NCBI GenBank assembly: GCA_016125585.1
Contig: WGLL01000002.1
Span: 1-64,000 of the forward strand
Reading direction: 5' to 3'
Length of the DNA: 64,000 nucleotides
From: Caulobacter sp.
Lineage (GTDB): Bacteria > Pseudomonadota > Alphaproteobacteria > Caulobacterales > Caulobacteraceae
Below the pieces are notes generated by a model that saw only the letters and a program-made list of their open reading frames with translations, did not search any database and was not told the DNA's origin. Positions 18,021-26,759 of the stretch are shown here, in pieces. Position numbers and translations under genes: made by a program. The stretch's first letter is position 1, and every line of letters begins with the position of its first letter.

Positions 18021-18170
18021 GGTGTTCTATAACCTTGAGAGACGGACAGGCCCGGGGCGTCAGCGCCCGCGAGCCGGGTAATCGGAAGCGCGGCGATATA
18101 CGGGAGGCGGGCCCTCGGGTCAATGCGGATTCCCCCTCGCCAGCGACGTTTGCGCCGCTAAGGTCGGGTG

Positions 18171-18647
18171 ATGAACCGTCGAACCCTGCTTCTTTCCGCC
18201 TTGGCCCTGCCGGCCGCCTCGTCCCTCGGCGCCTGCAACCTGATGGAGCCGCCGCCGCTGGTCATTGCCTGTGACGCCGATCTGGCGGCGGCCATGGAAC
18301 AGGCCGCCCTGGCCTGGCCGCAAAGACGCGGCGCGCCGGTCGAGATCGTCACCGACATCAACCCCCGGGAACTGGGCCTGAAGATGGACCAGGTCTTCGG
18401 CGGGGTGGTCGCCACCCGCGAGGAGAAGAACGCCAACCGGCTGCAGCGCACCGGGCGGGCGCGTCTGGCCGATCGCTGGAGCCGGCCGAGCCCTGACGGA
18501 GCCATCGCCCTGGTCGTCACCCGCGGCGATTTCCAGGCCGAGCATGAGTCCAAGCTGTTCGCCCGCTGGGCGGCCAGCCCCGAGGCCGACCGCTTCTTCA
18601 ACCGGACCGCCGGGCGGACGCCGACCGCCGGGGCGGTGTCGACCTAG
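18171..18647 (+). CDS. Lipoprotein resembling a shortened molybdate-binding (ModA-type) protein
   Basis: 158 residues. A basic head and hydrophobic core lead to a lipobox LGAC (MNRRTLLLSALALPAASSLG-AC), so it should be lipidated. The mature part starts PLVIACDADLAAAMEQAALAW, like the first strand and helix of ModA-type periplasmic binding proteins. It ends with SPDGAIALVVTRGDFQAEHESKLFARWAASPEADRFF, like their last lobe. The middle ~90 residues of a normal 240-250 residue binding protein are missing, so it is either a reduced paralogue or an eroded gene. There are no transporter genes beside it. ATG 18171 is preferred over the GTG at 18168. Confidence 0.7.
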   Translation: MNRRTLLLSALALPAASSLGACNLMEPPPLVIACDADLAAAMEQAALAWPQRRGAPVEIVTDINPRELGLKMDQVFGGVVATREEKNANRLQRTGRARLADRWSRPSPDGAIALVVTRGDFQAEHESKLFARWAASPEADRFFNRTAGRTPTAGAVST

Positions 18648-18649
18648 AG

Positions 18650-18751
18650 CGGGTTCCGATTAGTGGGAACCGGTAATCGGATCGAACACGCGACAACGAC
18701 CACGCTAGAGCAGGGCGTGGTCGGATTCCATCAAATCGCGCCCTGCTCTAG
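18650..18751. repeat. Compound palindromic intergenic repeat
   Basis: Between two convergent genes. GGTTCC / GGAACC and CCGATTA / TAATCGG dyads interlock at about 18657-18681. A 13-base perfect inverted repeat CTAGAGCAGGGCG / CGCCCTGCTCTAG follows at 18705-18717 and 18739-18751 with a 21-base loop. CTAGAGC-type palindromes recur between genes in Caulobacterales; here it probably also terminates transcription from both sides. Its end overlaps the stop codon of the enoyl-CoA hydratase. Confidence 0.65.
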
Positions 18752-19527
18752 CGGCCGGTGAAGTCGGGTTTGCGCTTGTCGATGAAGGCGGCCATGCCTT
18801 CCTTCTGGTCCTCGAAGGCGAACAGGCTGTGGAACAGCCGCCGCTCCAGGGCCACGCCGGTGGCCAGGGTGGTCTCGTAGGCCGCCTCGACCAGTTCCTT
18901 GTTCATGGCCACGGCCAGGGGCGAGTGTCCGGCGATCTTCCTCGCCGCCGCCAGGACCTCTTCCAGCAGCCTGTCATTGGCCACCACCCGCGAGACCAGG
19001 CCGGAGCGCTCGGCCTCGGCGGCGTCCATCATCCGGGCGGTCAGGATCATGTCCATGGCCTTGGACTTGCCGACGAAGCGGGTCAGCCGCTGGGTGCCGC
19101 CGATGCCGGGAGCGACGCCGAGGTTGATCTCCGGCTGACCGAATTTGGCGCTCTCCGAGGCGATGATGAAGCTGCACATCATCGCCAGTTCGCAGCCGCC
19201 GCCGAGGGCGTAGCCGCTGACCGCGGCGATGATCGGCTTGCGGAAGGTCTCGATGCGGCGGGCGGCGGCGGTGAAGAAGTCCAGCTTGAACATCTGGGCG
19301 TAGGTCTTGTCCGACATCTCCTTGATGTCGGCCCCGGCGGCGAAGGCCTTTTCCGAGCCGGTCAGCACCAGGCAGCGGACGCTCTCGTCCGCCTCACAGG
19401 CGTCCAGCACCTGGCCCAGCTCGCCAAGCAGCTGGCTGTTGAGGGCATTGAGCGCCTCGGGGCGATTGAGGCGAACCAGGGTGACGCCGGCGTCCGGAGT
19501 CTCGACGAGGAGGGTTTGGTAGGTCAT
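18748..19527 (-). CDS. Enoyl-CoA hydratase (crotonase family)
   Basis: Hydrates trans-2-enoyl-CoA in beta-oxidation. 259 residues, the standard length. Crotonase signatures: [26 protein letters not shown] (oxyanion hole AGADI), [21 protein letters not shown] with the first catalytic Glu, and [21 protein letters not shown] with the second Glu in QPEINLG. The C-terminal trimerisation helices are present ([14 protein letters not shown]). It is convergent with the ModA-like gene and divergent from the sulfotransferase 53 bases away. Confidence 0.95.
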   Translation of the reverse strand: MTYQTLLVETPDAGVTLVRLNRPEALNALNSQLLGELGQVLDACEADESVRCLVLTGSEKAFAAGADIKEMSDKTYAQMFKLDFFTAAARRIETFRKPIIAAVSGYALGGGCELAMMCSFIIASESAKFGQPEINLGVAPGIGGTQRLTRFVGKSKAMDMILTARMMDAAEAERSGLVSRVVANDRLLEEVLAAARKIAGHSPLAVAMNKELVEAAYETTLATGVALERRLFHSLFAFEDQKEGMAAFIDKRKPDFTGR

Positions 19528-19580
19528 AGCCGTTTTCTGAACCCATTGGCCGCGACGCTCAAGGCCGGAGGAGCGCCACG

Positions 19581-20381
19581 ATGAACACCGCCTTTGCCCT
19601 GCACAGCCTCAATCGCGACCTGACCAACCTGTCGCTGATCAAGCACCGCGACTGGGACGGCTATCTGGTCACCGGCCAGCATTCCGGCACCCACTGGATC
19701 AAGTGGATGCTGTCCTGGGCGATGTCGCACCAGTACGGCATGGCGCCGCCGCAATTCTACAACAACAACAGCTCCAACGCCGTCATCGGCCATCCCAAGC
19801 ACCGGCGGTCCCACCCCGGCGCCCCGCGGATCGCCTCCAGCCATTCGATCCCCGCCTATCCGGTGCAGTGGGGCTGGGTGCGGGGCCTGGCGCCGTTGCC
19901 GCTCTACGGCGTGGTGATGCGGGACATGCGCGACGTCCTGATCTCCAACTATGAAAAGTGGAAGGACAAGTACGCGGTGCCCTTCGAGACCTATGTCGAG
20001 GGCGATCCGACCTCGAAGGCCTATGTCTGTGATGTCTGGTGGTACATCCGCTTCATGAACCGCTGGGGCGAGGTGGCGGCGCGGTTCCCGGACGAGACCC
20101 TGGTGCTGAAATACGAGGATTTCCGTCGCGACCCGGCGAGCAGCCTGGACCGTCTGGCCCGGCACCTGGGCATGACCCTGACGCCCGAGGCCATCGCCGC
20201 CGGCGTCGCCGCCGGATCGAAGGACACCATGCTGGCCCACATGGACCCGAGCGCACCGGCCCAGGCCGTGCGGCAGGACGGCGTCGGCGACACCGTCTGG
20301 ACGCCGCAGACCACGGCCCGGCTGCAGGCCATCCTGCGCGAGCACCTGAAGCACGATTTCGGCTACGACTTCGGCCTCTGA
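19581..20381 (+). CDS. Sulfotransferase family protein
   Basis: Transfers sulfonate from PAPS to an unknown acceptor. 266 residues; the PAPS 5'-phosphosulfate loop is [14 protein letters not shown] (family form SGTTW), the 3'-phosphate motif region is [18 protein letters not shown], and a later [22 protein letters not shown] matches the sulfotransferase core. Two aromatic-rich stretches ([20 protein letters not shown]) probably line the acceptor site. It stands alone between an enoyl-CoA hydratase and mutM; there is no biosynthetic cluster to suggest the acceptor. AGGAG ribosome binding site just upstream of the ATG. Confidence 0.83.
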   Translation: MNTAFALHSLNRDLTNLSLIKHRDWDGYLVTGQHSGTHWIKWMLSWAMSHQYGMAPPQFYNNNSSNAVIGHPKHRRSHPGAPRIASSHSIPAYPVQWGWVRGLAPLPLYGVVMRDMRDVLISNYEKWKDKYAVPFETYVEGDPTSKAYVCDVWWYIRFMNRWGEVAARFPDETLVLKYEDFRRDPASSLDRLARHLGMTLTPEAIAAGVAAGSKDTMLAHMDPSAPAQAVRQDGVGDTVWTPQTTARLQAILREHLKHDFGYDFGL

Positions 20382-20391
20382 CGGGCCGGAC

Positions 20392-21255
20392 CTATTTCTG
20401 GCAGACGGGGCAGTAGAAGGTCGAGCGGCCGCCCTGCACCACCCGCGCGATGGTTCCCCGGCATCCCGGAGTCGGGCAGGGCTCGCCCTCGCGGTCATAG
20501 ACCCGGAAGCGATGCTGGAAATAGCCCAGGGCGCCGTCGGCCGCCGCGAAGTCCCGCAGGGTCGAGCCGCCGACCTCGACGGCCTCGGCCAGCACCGCCT
20601 TGATCACCGTCGCCAGCGGGGCCAGCCGTTTCTTCGCAATGCCGCCCGCCGGCTTCAGCGGCGAGATGCCCGCCCGATGCAGGGCCTCGCAGACATAGAT
20701 ATTGCCAAGCCCGGCGACGATGCGCTGGTCGAGCAGCAGGGTCTTGGGTCCCTGTTTGCGCCCGGCGAAGGCCTTGATCAGGGTGTCGGCGGTGAAGGCC
20801 TCGCCCAGGGGCTCGGGGCCCATGCCGGCGAACCAGGGGTGGGCCTGCCAGGTTTCGGCCGGCAGCAGGCTCATGAACCCGAACCGCCGGGGATCGTGAT
20901 AGGTGACCATGGCCCCGGCGGCGGTCTCGAACACCACATGGGCGTGCCGGGCCGCCTTTTCCGGATCGGTTTCGACAGGGCGATGAAATTCGCCCGGCAC
21001 CGCGCCGTCGATCTCGAACCGGCCGGTCATGCCCAGATGCATCACCAGCACGTCGTCCCGGTCCAGATGGCCGACAAGATACTTGGCCCGCCGGTCCAGG
21101 CGGGTGATCGTCGCCCCGGTCAGGCGCTGGACAAAGCCGTCGGGCAGGGGAAACCGCAGGTCGGGACGCCGCAGCTGCACCCGCACAAGTCTCTGGCCTT
21201 CAAGCACCGGTCCCAGACCTCGGCGGACGGTTTCGACTTCGGGAAGCTCTGGCAT
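20392..21255 (-). CDS. mutM: Formamidopyrimidine-DNA glycosylase
   Basis: Base-excision repair enzyme removing 8-oxoguanine and formamidopyrimidines, with AP-lyase activity. 287 residues: MPELPEVETVRRGL gives the catalytic Pro2 and Glu3. LDRRAKYLV supplies the conserved Lys near 58. The helix-two-turn-helix ends GLGNIYVCEALHRAGISP, and the C-terminal zinc finger is CPTPGC...FYCPVCQ. The long open frame extends upstream over ubiE but ATG 21255 is unambiguous because MPELPEVE must be terminal. It is divergent from ubiE. Confidence 0.96.
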   Translation of the reverse strand: MPELPEVETVRRGLGPVLEGQRLVRVQLRRPDLRFPLPDGFVQRLTGATITRLDRRAKYLVGHLDRDDVLVMHLGMTGRFEIDGAVPGEFHRPVETDPEKAARHAHVVFETAAGAMVTYHDPRRFGFMSLLPAETWQAHPWFAGMGPEPLGEAFTADTLIKAFAGRKQGPKTLLLDQRIVAGLGNIYVCEALHRAGISPLKPAGGIAKKRLAPLATVIKAVLAEAVEVGGSTLRDFAAADGALGYFQHRFRVYDREGEPCPTPGCRGTIARVVQGGRSTFYCPVCQK

Positions 21256-21318
21256 GGACGCTCTCGTTTGACGCCACACCGCTAGCGGAGAGCAGCCTCG
21301 CGGTCTATGGACGGGGAC

Positions 21319-22077
21319 ATGAGCCAGAACAGCGCCACCTTCGGGTACCGGGATGTCGATCCGGCGGAAAAGCCGGGTCTGGTGCGGGGCGTCTTCGACC
21401 GGGTCGCCGGACGATACGACCTGATGAACGATCTGATGAGCGCCGGCGTGCATCGCCTGTGGAAGGATGCGGTCGCCGCCCGCCTCAATCCCCAGCCTGG
21501 CGAGGTGATCATCGACGTCGCCGGCGGCACCGGCGACATGGCCCGGCGTTTCGCGAAGATGGCCCGGGCGGCCCAGCTGCGCCGCGGCGGCGACGACGCC
21601 ACCATCCATGTGCTGGACTACAATGCCGAGATGATCGCCGCCGGCATCGAGAAGGGCGGCGAGCCGGAAATGACCTGGGGCGTCGGCGACGCCCAGAGGC
21701 TGCCCCTGCCCGACGCCTGCGCCGACGCCTATTGCATCAGCTTCGGCATTCGCAATGTCACCGACATCAGCGCCGCCCTGCGCGAGGCGCGGCGGGTGCT
21801 CAAGCCCGGCGGCCGCTTCCTGTGCCTGGAGTTCTCGCGGCCGGTCAGCGAGGGCCTGCGGGCCGCCTATGACCTGTGGAGCTTCAAGGCCATTCCGGCG
21901 ATCGGCGAATGGGTGGCCAGCGACCGGGACAGCTATCAGTATCTGGTCGAGAGCATCCGCCGCTTCCCGGACCAGGAGGCCTTCGCCGCCCTGATGCGCG
22001 AGGCCGGCTTCAGCCGCGTCACCTACACCAACTTCACCGGCGGCGTGGCGGCCCTCCACCAGGGTTGGGCGATCTAG
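21319..22077 (+). CDS. ubiE: Ubiquinone/menaquinone biosynthesis C-methyltransferase UbiE
   Basis: SAM-dependent methyltransferase adding the C-methyl group in ubiquinone synthesis. 252 residues: [35 protein letters not shown] is the UbiE N-terminal signature. [16 protein letters not shown] is SAM motif I, and [34 protein letters not shown] is the second signature. An ATG 12 bases earlier (21307) is also in frame; the second is preferred because GGACGGGG precedes it. It runs into ubiB with a 4-base gap: a quinone operon. Confidence 0.96.
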   Translation: MSQNSATFGYRDVDPAEKPGLVRGVFDRVAGRYDLMNDLMSAGVHRLWKDAVAARLNPQPGEVIIDVAGGTGDMARRFAKMARAAQLRRGGDDATIHVLDYNAEMIAAGIEKGGEPEMTWGVGDAQRLPLPDACADAYCISFGIRNVTDISAALREARRVLKPGGRFLCLEFSRPVSEGLRAAYDLWSFKAIPAIGEWVASDRDSYQYLVESIRRFPDQEAFAALMREAGFSRVTYTNFTGGVAALHQGWAI

Positions 22078-22081
22078 GTTC

Positions 22082-23581
22082 ATGACGACCCTGACGGCCC
22101 TGGGCCGACTGATCGGCGCCGGCTGGGCCCTGATACGGGCCGACGCCCTGCTGCCCCGCGAGATTGATCCGGTGTTGCCGCCTTCGGCGCGGCTGACGGC
22201 GGGCGTGCTGCGGCTGGCGGCGGGCAAGGCGGCGCGACAGGGACGACCGGGCGAGCGCCTGGCGCGGGTGCTGGAGACCCAGGGGCCCGTCGCCATCAAG
22301 CTGGGGCAGTTCCTCGCCACCCGGGCGGACATTTTCGGCGCCGCCTTCGCCGCCGATCTGGCCCATCTGCGCGACCAGCTGGCGCCCTTCCCGACCGATC
22401 AGGCCCGCGTCGAGATCGAGCGCTCGCTGGGGCGGCCGATCGACAGTCTGTTTTCGGAGCTTGGCGAACCGGTCGCCGCCGCCTCCCTGGCCCAGGCCCA
22501 CCCCGCCGTTCTGCTCGATGGCCGCAAGGTGGCGGTCAAGGTGCTGCGGCCCGGCGTCGAGCTTCAGGCGGCTCGTGACAGCGCCGCCCTGCGGCTGGCG
22601 GCGCGCTGGATCCACGCCCTGGTCCCGCCCGCGCGACGACTCGAGCCGGAAGCCTTCGTCGAGACCGTGATCCGGGCCCTGGCGCTGGAGCTGGACCTGC
22701 GGTTCGAGGCCGCCGGCGCCGACGAGCTGCGGGACATCATGGCGCGGGACGCCTTCATGGCCGCGCCGCCCATCGTCTGGGACGGCGTCGCCCGAAGGGT
22801 GCTGACCCAGGAATGGGCCGGCGGGCGGCCGCTGTCCGATCCCGCGGCGCTGGACGATCCGGCCTTTGACCGAAAGGCCCTGGCCGACAACCTGATCCGC
22901 GCCTTTCTGGCCCAGGCGCTGGATCACGGCGTCTTCCACGCCGATCTTCACGAGGGAAACCTGTTCGTCGCCGCGCCGGCGGGGCTGACGGCCATCGACT
23001 TCGGCATCATCGGCCGGATCGGACCGATGGAGCGGCGGTTCCTGGCGGAAATCCTCTACGGCTTTTTGACCCGCGACTACGCCCGCGTCGCCGAGGTGCA
23101 TTTCGAGGCCGGCTATGTGCCCGCCCACCACGACCGGGCCGCCTTCGCCCAGGCCTTGCGCGCGGTGGGCGAACCGGTGTTCGGCCGTGCGGCCAGCCAG
23201 GTTTCTATGGGCCGACTGCTGGCGCAGCTGTTCGAGATCACCGCCCTGTTCGACATGCATCTGCGCCCCGAACTGGTGCTGCTGCAGAAGACCATGGTCA
23301 CCGTCGAGGGGGTGGCGCGGGCCATCTATCCCGACCACGACCTGTGGGCGGCGGCCGATCCGGTGGTGCGCCGCTGGGTCGCCCGCGAACTGTCCCCGGC
23401 CGCCAGGGTCAGGGAGCTGGCCGGCGAGGTCCAACGCGCGGCGCGGGCCATCATCAAGCTGGCGGAAGCGCCGCCAGCCCCGGCGCCGGTCATCGAGGAA
23501 AGTCCCGCGCGGGCGCTCTGGTTCGCCATCGGGGCGGCGGTCGCCGGGGTGGCGTTTCTGGCGGCGGTGGTTCTGCGCTGA
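22082..23581 (+). CDS. ubiB: UbiB-family ubiquinone biosynthesis ATPase
   Basis: Atypical ABC1/ADCK protein-kinase-like ATPase needed for ubiquinone synthesis, membrane-associated. 499 residues: the KxGQ motif VAIKLGQFLATRADIF, the A-rich loop (AAASLAQAH), the QEWAGGRPL segment, VFHADLHEGNLFV (catalytic-loop Asp) and AIDFGIIGRI (DFG-equivalent). A C-terminal hydrophobic helix (LWFAIGAAVAGVAFLAAVVL) anchors it. It follows ubiE directly. Its stop (23579-23581) abuts the repeat pair at 23580. Confidence 0.95.
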   Translation: MTTLTALGRLIGAGWALIRADALLPREIDPVLPPSARLTAGVLRLAAGKAARQGRPGERLARVLETQGPVAIKLGQFLATRADIFGAAFAADLAHLRDQLAPFPTDQARVEIERSLGRPIDSLFSELGEPVAAASLAQAHPAVLLDGRKVAVKVLRPGVELQAARDSAALRLAARWIHALVPPARRLEPEAFVETVIRALALELDLRFEAAGADELRDIMARDAFMAAPPIVWDGVARRVLTQEWAGGRPLSDPAALDDPAFDRKALADNLIRAFLAQALDHGVFHADLHEGNLFVAAPAGLTAIDFGIIGRIGPMERRFLAEILYGFLTRDYARVAEVHFEAGYVPAHHDRAAFAQALRAVGEPVFGRAASQVSMGRLLAQLFEITALFDMHLRPELVLLQKTMVTVEGVARAIYPDHDLWAAADPVVRRWVARELSPAARVRELAGEVQRAARAIIKLAEAPPAPAPVIEESPARALWFAIGAAVAGVAFLAAVVLR

Positions 23582-23676
23582 CGTCCCCCGCCCTCGGACG
23601 CTTCGCGTCCTCGGCCCTCCCCATGAAGGGGAGGGACTTTCTGTTCCAGTCCCTCCCCTTCATGGGGAGGGCCGAG
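23580..23676. repeat. Tail-to-tail pair of GC-rich repeat units
   Basis: Unit L1 (23580-23638) and unit L2 (23648-23676 core, extending to 23706). Their 29-base cores, 23610-23638 and 23648-23676, are perfect reverse complements with a 9-base spacer. Each core contains CCCTCCCC / GGGGAGGG. L1 also holds a GGACGC-TTC-GCGTCC hairpin. L2 continues through a different hairpin (ATTGC-GCA-GCAAT on the plus strand) to a 13-base block at 23694-23706 that is the reverse complement of 24067-24079. Confidence 0.85.
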
Positions 23677-23713
23677 ATTGCGCAGCAATCGACGGGTGGG
23701 GAAGTGGTCCCTC

Positions 23714-24064
23714 TCAGTTCCTCGGCGATCGGGCTCCAAGCGCATCAAGGATGGCGTCCGCGACCCCGGTCATCGATTGGTCGACATCCCGATTCGTCAC
23801 TCTCAGCACCCGAAAACCCTCCCGTCGCAGCACAGCGTCACGGACGGCGTCATGCCGACGTTGCTCGGCCAAGCCATGGCTTTCTCCATCGATCTCGATC
23901 ACAAGCCGGCGGCTGAAGCAGACAAAGTCGAGGAAATAGCCCCGGAAGGGCGCCTGACGTCGGAAATGAAGGCCGTCTCTGCGAAGGGTCTTCAGCCAGC
24001 CCCAGACGCAGGCCTCATGGCGGGTCAGATTGGACCGGAAGGTCCTGGCCCTGAGTGTAGACAT
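23714..24064 (-). CDS. DUF559 endonuclease-domain protein, repeat-bracketed
   Basis: 116 residues of the DUF559 family, a compact PD-(D/E)XK-like nuclease fold related to Vsr. After LTRHEACVWGWLK and FRRQAPFRGYFLDFVCF comes RLVIEIDGESH, giving Glu17, Asp46 and Glu57-x-Asp59 as the probable metal site, then RRHDAVRDAVLRREGFRVLRVTN. The ATG lies 2 bases from a 13-base repeat block (24067-24079) that itself supplies the ribosome binding site (GGGGAAG). The stop lies 7 bases from the inverted copy of that block (23694-23706). No cognate methyltransferase is adjacent. The biological target of DUF559 proteins is not established. Confidence 0.88.
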   Translation of the reverse strand: MSTLRARTFRSNLTRHEACVWGWLKTLRRDGLHFRRQAPFRGYFLDFVCFSRRLVIEIDGESHGLAEQRRHDAVRDAVLRREGFRVLRVTNRDVDQSMTGVADAILDALGARSPRN

Positions 24065-24066
24065 GT

Positions 24067-24125
24067 CACTTCCCCACCCCTTGGACGCTCCGCGTCCTCG
24101 GCCCTCCCCATAAAGGGGAGGGACT
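24067..24125. repeat. GC-rich repeat unit upstream of DUF559 gene
   Basis: A 59-base unit: the 13-base block CACTTCCCCACCC, a 17-base spacer with hairpin GGACGC-TCC-GCGTCC, and a 29-base core (24097-24125) differing from the L1 core by one base (ATAAAG for ATGAAG). It is the inverted counterpart of 23648-23706, also 59 bases, across the DUF559 gene. Confidence 0.85.
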
Positions 24126-24135
24126 AAGACCTGTA

Positions 24136-24711
24136 TCAGCCGTCGTCGCGGTTGCGGCGGCGGCCGTTTCCGCCGCGCTCGCCCCGTTCCTTCTGCTGGG
24201 CCCAGTAGGCGGGACCGTCGTCCGGCTTGAACATGGCGCGGGGCACGCCGTTCCTGTCGGTGGCGACGAAGGTGTTGGACTTGGCGTCGTACATGATCGT
24301 GCCATAGGCCCGCTTGATGGTCTCGACACCCGCCGGCGGGTTCTCGACGAAGGCATGGGCCTTTCGGGCGTAGTCCTTGACGCTCTTGGCGCCGAAGGCC
24401 TCGCCGTTGCGGTCAAACTGCTTCCGGGCGGCTTCCTCGGCGGTCAGCCGGCGGTTGGCGGCCCACATCGGCTTGCCGTCCAGCAGGGGAACCGGTTGGG
24501 TGCGCGGATCGACGGCGGGGGCGGCGCTGTCGGGGCCGTCGACAGCGGCGGCGGCGGTTTCGACCGCAGACTCTCCGGCCGAGGCCCTTGCTTCGGCGGC
24601 GGTCGGCGCACCGGTCTGGACGCGGGCGGGCTTGCTGGCCGGTCCGCCGTCGCAGGCGGCCAGCGCAAGCAGGGCCGCAGTCGCGGCGGCGGTGATCAAC
24701 AGGCGGCTCAT
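24136..24711 (-). CDS. Lipoprotein with a toxin-like C-terminal domain
   Basis: 191 residues. Lipobox LAAC (MSRLLITAAATAALLALA-AC) and an alanine-rich low-complexity stretch to ~75. A folded part follows: LTAEEAARKQFDRNGEAFGAKSVKDYARKAHAFVENPP. Then AYGTIMYDAKSNTFVATDRNGVPRAMFKPDDGPAYWAQQK has the pattern of short nuclease domains found at the C-termini of Rhs/CdiA toxins (strand-turn YDxxxNTF, then FKPDDG..YW). That likeness is from memory of the family and not tested. The tail is glycine/arginine-rich (RGGNGRRRNRDDG). No obvious immunity gene is adjacent. Confidence 0.72.
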   Translation of the reverse strand: MSRLLITAAATAALLALAACDGGPASKPARVQTGAPTAAEARASAGESAVETAAAAVDGPDSAAPAVDPRTQPVPLLDGKPMWAANRRLTAEEAARKQFDRNGEAFGAKSVKDYARKAHAFVENPPAGVETIKRAYGTIMYDAKSNTFVATDRNGVPRAMFKPDDGPAYWAQQKERGERGGNGRRRNRDDG

Positions 24712-24818
24712 GGCGGGGTCTCTCGTTCAGATAGCGATGGTCGCTAGGAAAGATCAAAACGTGAACATTGTCGAGTCCTGTTTGGCGATTCCTCTAAAGC
24801 CGCTAGGAAGGCGAAAGA

Positions 24819-26020
24819 TTGGACGGGAGCGCGGACTTGGCTGAACAGCGGGTGTTGCTGATCGTGGGCGGCGGCGTCGCGGCCTACAAGGCGCTGGAGC
24901 TGACCCGGCTGCTGCGCAAGGCGGGCATCGCCGTGCGGCCGGTGCTGACCCGCGCCGGCGCGGAGTTCGTCACCCCCCTGTCGCTGTCGGCCCTGGCGGA
25001 GGACCGGGTCTACAGCGAACTCTTCTCCCTGACCGACGAGTCGGAGATGGGTCATATCCAGCTGTCGCGCTCCGCCGACCTGATCGTCGTCGCCCCGGCC
25101 ACCGCCGATCTGATGGCCAAGGCGGCCCAGGGGCTGGCGGGTGATCTGGCCGCCACCACCCTGCTGGCGACCGACAAGCCGGTGCTGATGGCGCCGGCGA
25201 TGAACGTGCGGATGTGGGAGCATCCCGCCACCCGGAGAAATCTGGCCACCCTGAAGGCCGACGGCGTGAGCTTTGTCGGGCCCGATGAGGGGGCGATGGC
25301 CTGCGGCGAGTTCGGCGAGGGGCGGATGGCCGAGCCCGCCGCCATCTTCGACGCCATCATGGCGCGGCTGAACGATGGTCCGCTGAAGGGTCGCCATGTG
25401 CTGGTCACCGCGGGGCCGACGGCGGAAGCCCTCGATCCGGTGCGGGTCCTGACCAATCGCTCGAGCGGCGCGCAGGGGTTCGCCATCGCCGACGCCTGCG
25501 CCCGGCTGGGGGCGCGGGTCACCCTGGTCGCCGGACCGGTCAGCCAGCCGACGCCGGCCGGCGTGACCCGCATCGATATCCAGAGCGCCCGCGAGATGCT
25601 GGCGGCCTGTCAGTCGGCCCTGCCGGCGGATGCCGCGGTCTGTGTCGCGGCGGTCGCCGACTGGCGGCCGGACGAGGCGTTCGGCGTCAAGCTGAAGAAG
25701 GGCAAGGGCGGACCGCCGGTCCTGACCCTGGTCGAGAATCCGGACATCCTGGCCACCCTGGCCGCCAAGGGAGCTGACCGGCCGAAGGTGGTGGTCGGCT
25801 TCGCGGCCGAGACCAATGACGTGGAGATGCACGCCAGGGCCAAGCTGACCCGCAAGGGCTGTGACTGGATCGTCGCCAATGACGTCACCCAGCCGGGGGT
25901 GATGGGCGGCGCCGACAACACGGTGATGATCGTCAGCAAGACCGGCGTCGAGCGCTGGGAGACGGCGCCCAAGGCGGCGGTGGCGATGAAGCTGGCGAGG
26001 AAGATCGCGGAGGATCTGGC

Positions 26021-26024
<4 letters not shown>
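24819..26024 (+). CDS. coaBC: Bifunctional phosphopantothenoylcysteine decarboxylase/synthetase
   Basis: Two steps of coenzyme A synthesis: CTP-dependent joining of cysteine to 4'-phosphopantothenate, and FMN-dependent decarboxylation. The 401-residue protein has the flavoprotein domain with [46 protein letters not shown] (catalytic His), [17 protein letters not shown] and [13 protein letters not shown] (catalytic Cys). The synthetase domain has [16 protein letters not shown] and [20 protein letters not shown] 24819 has AGGAAGG 8 bases upstream. Its stop overlaps the GTG of dut. Confidence 0.95.
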
Positions 26025-26488
<464 letters not shown>

Positions 26489-26542
26489 TTATCCCGACCC
26501 TCACTTCCACCCATCCCGAGCGGAGGCCTGGAAAGGTGCGGG

Positions 26543-26662
26543 CTAGCCCGGCAGGCTGTTCACACCGATGGCCAGATAGCCGAGAAAACCGGTGGCGAAG
26601 GCGGCGCCGGCGATCCAGAGGAAGGCCTTCATCAAGCCTGAGGCGGGGGTCGCGGTCTGCAT
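26543..26662 (-). CDS. Small membrane protein, 39 residues
   Basis: MQTATPASGLMKAFLWIAGAAFATGFLGYLAIGVNSLPG: a short hydrophilic head and one glycine-rich transmembrane helix. The frame also opens at ATG 26761, which has a better ribosome binding site (GAGAGG) and would add 33 residues. That start shares its CATG with the divergent CoA-transferase ATG. The start is therefore unsettled. Family not recognised. Confidence 0.45.
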   Translation of the reverse strand: MQTATPASGLMKAFLWIAGAAFATGFLGYLAIGVNSLPG

Positions 26663-26759
26663 CTTGGGTCTGCTTCTGGTCCATGCACGGGGCCGGGGTT
26701 CGTACGCGGAACACACCGGCGGCTGATTGGTTGCAGGCGCCAGCTGAACGGACGATGAC

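Noticed and set aside
18171..18647. Frameshifted full-length modA
   Set aside because: I looked for ModA-like middle segments in the neighbouring frames and did not recognise any; the reading frame is continuous from lipobox to stop.
23580..23676. Strong palindrome after ubiB as a simple terminator only
   Set aside because: Stem length (29 bases perfect) and the matching unit across the DUF559 gene point to a repeat element; terminator activity may be secondary. Also not a CRISPR: units are inverted, not regularly spaced direct repeats.
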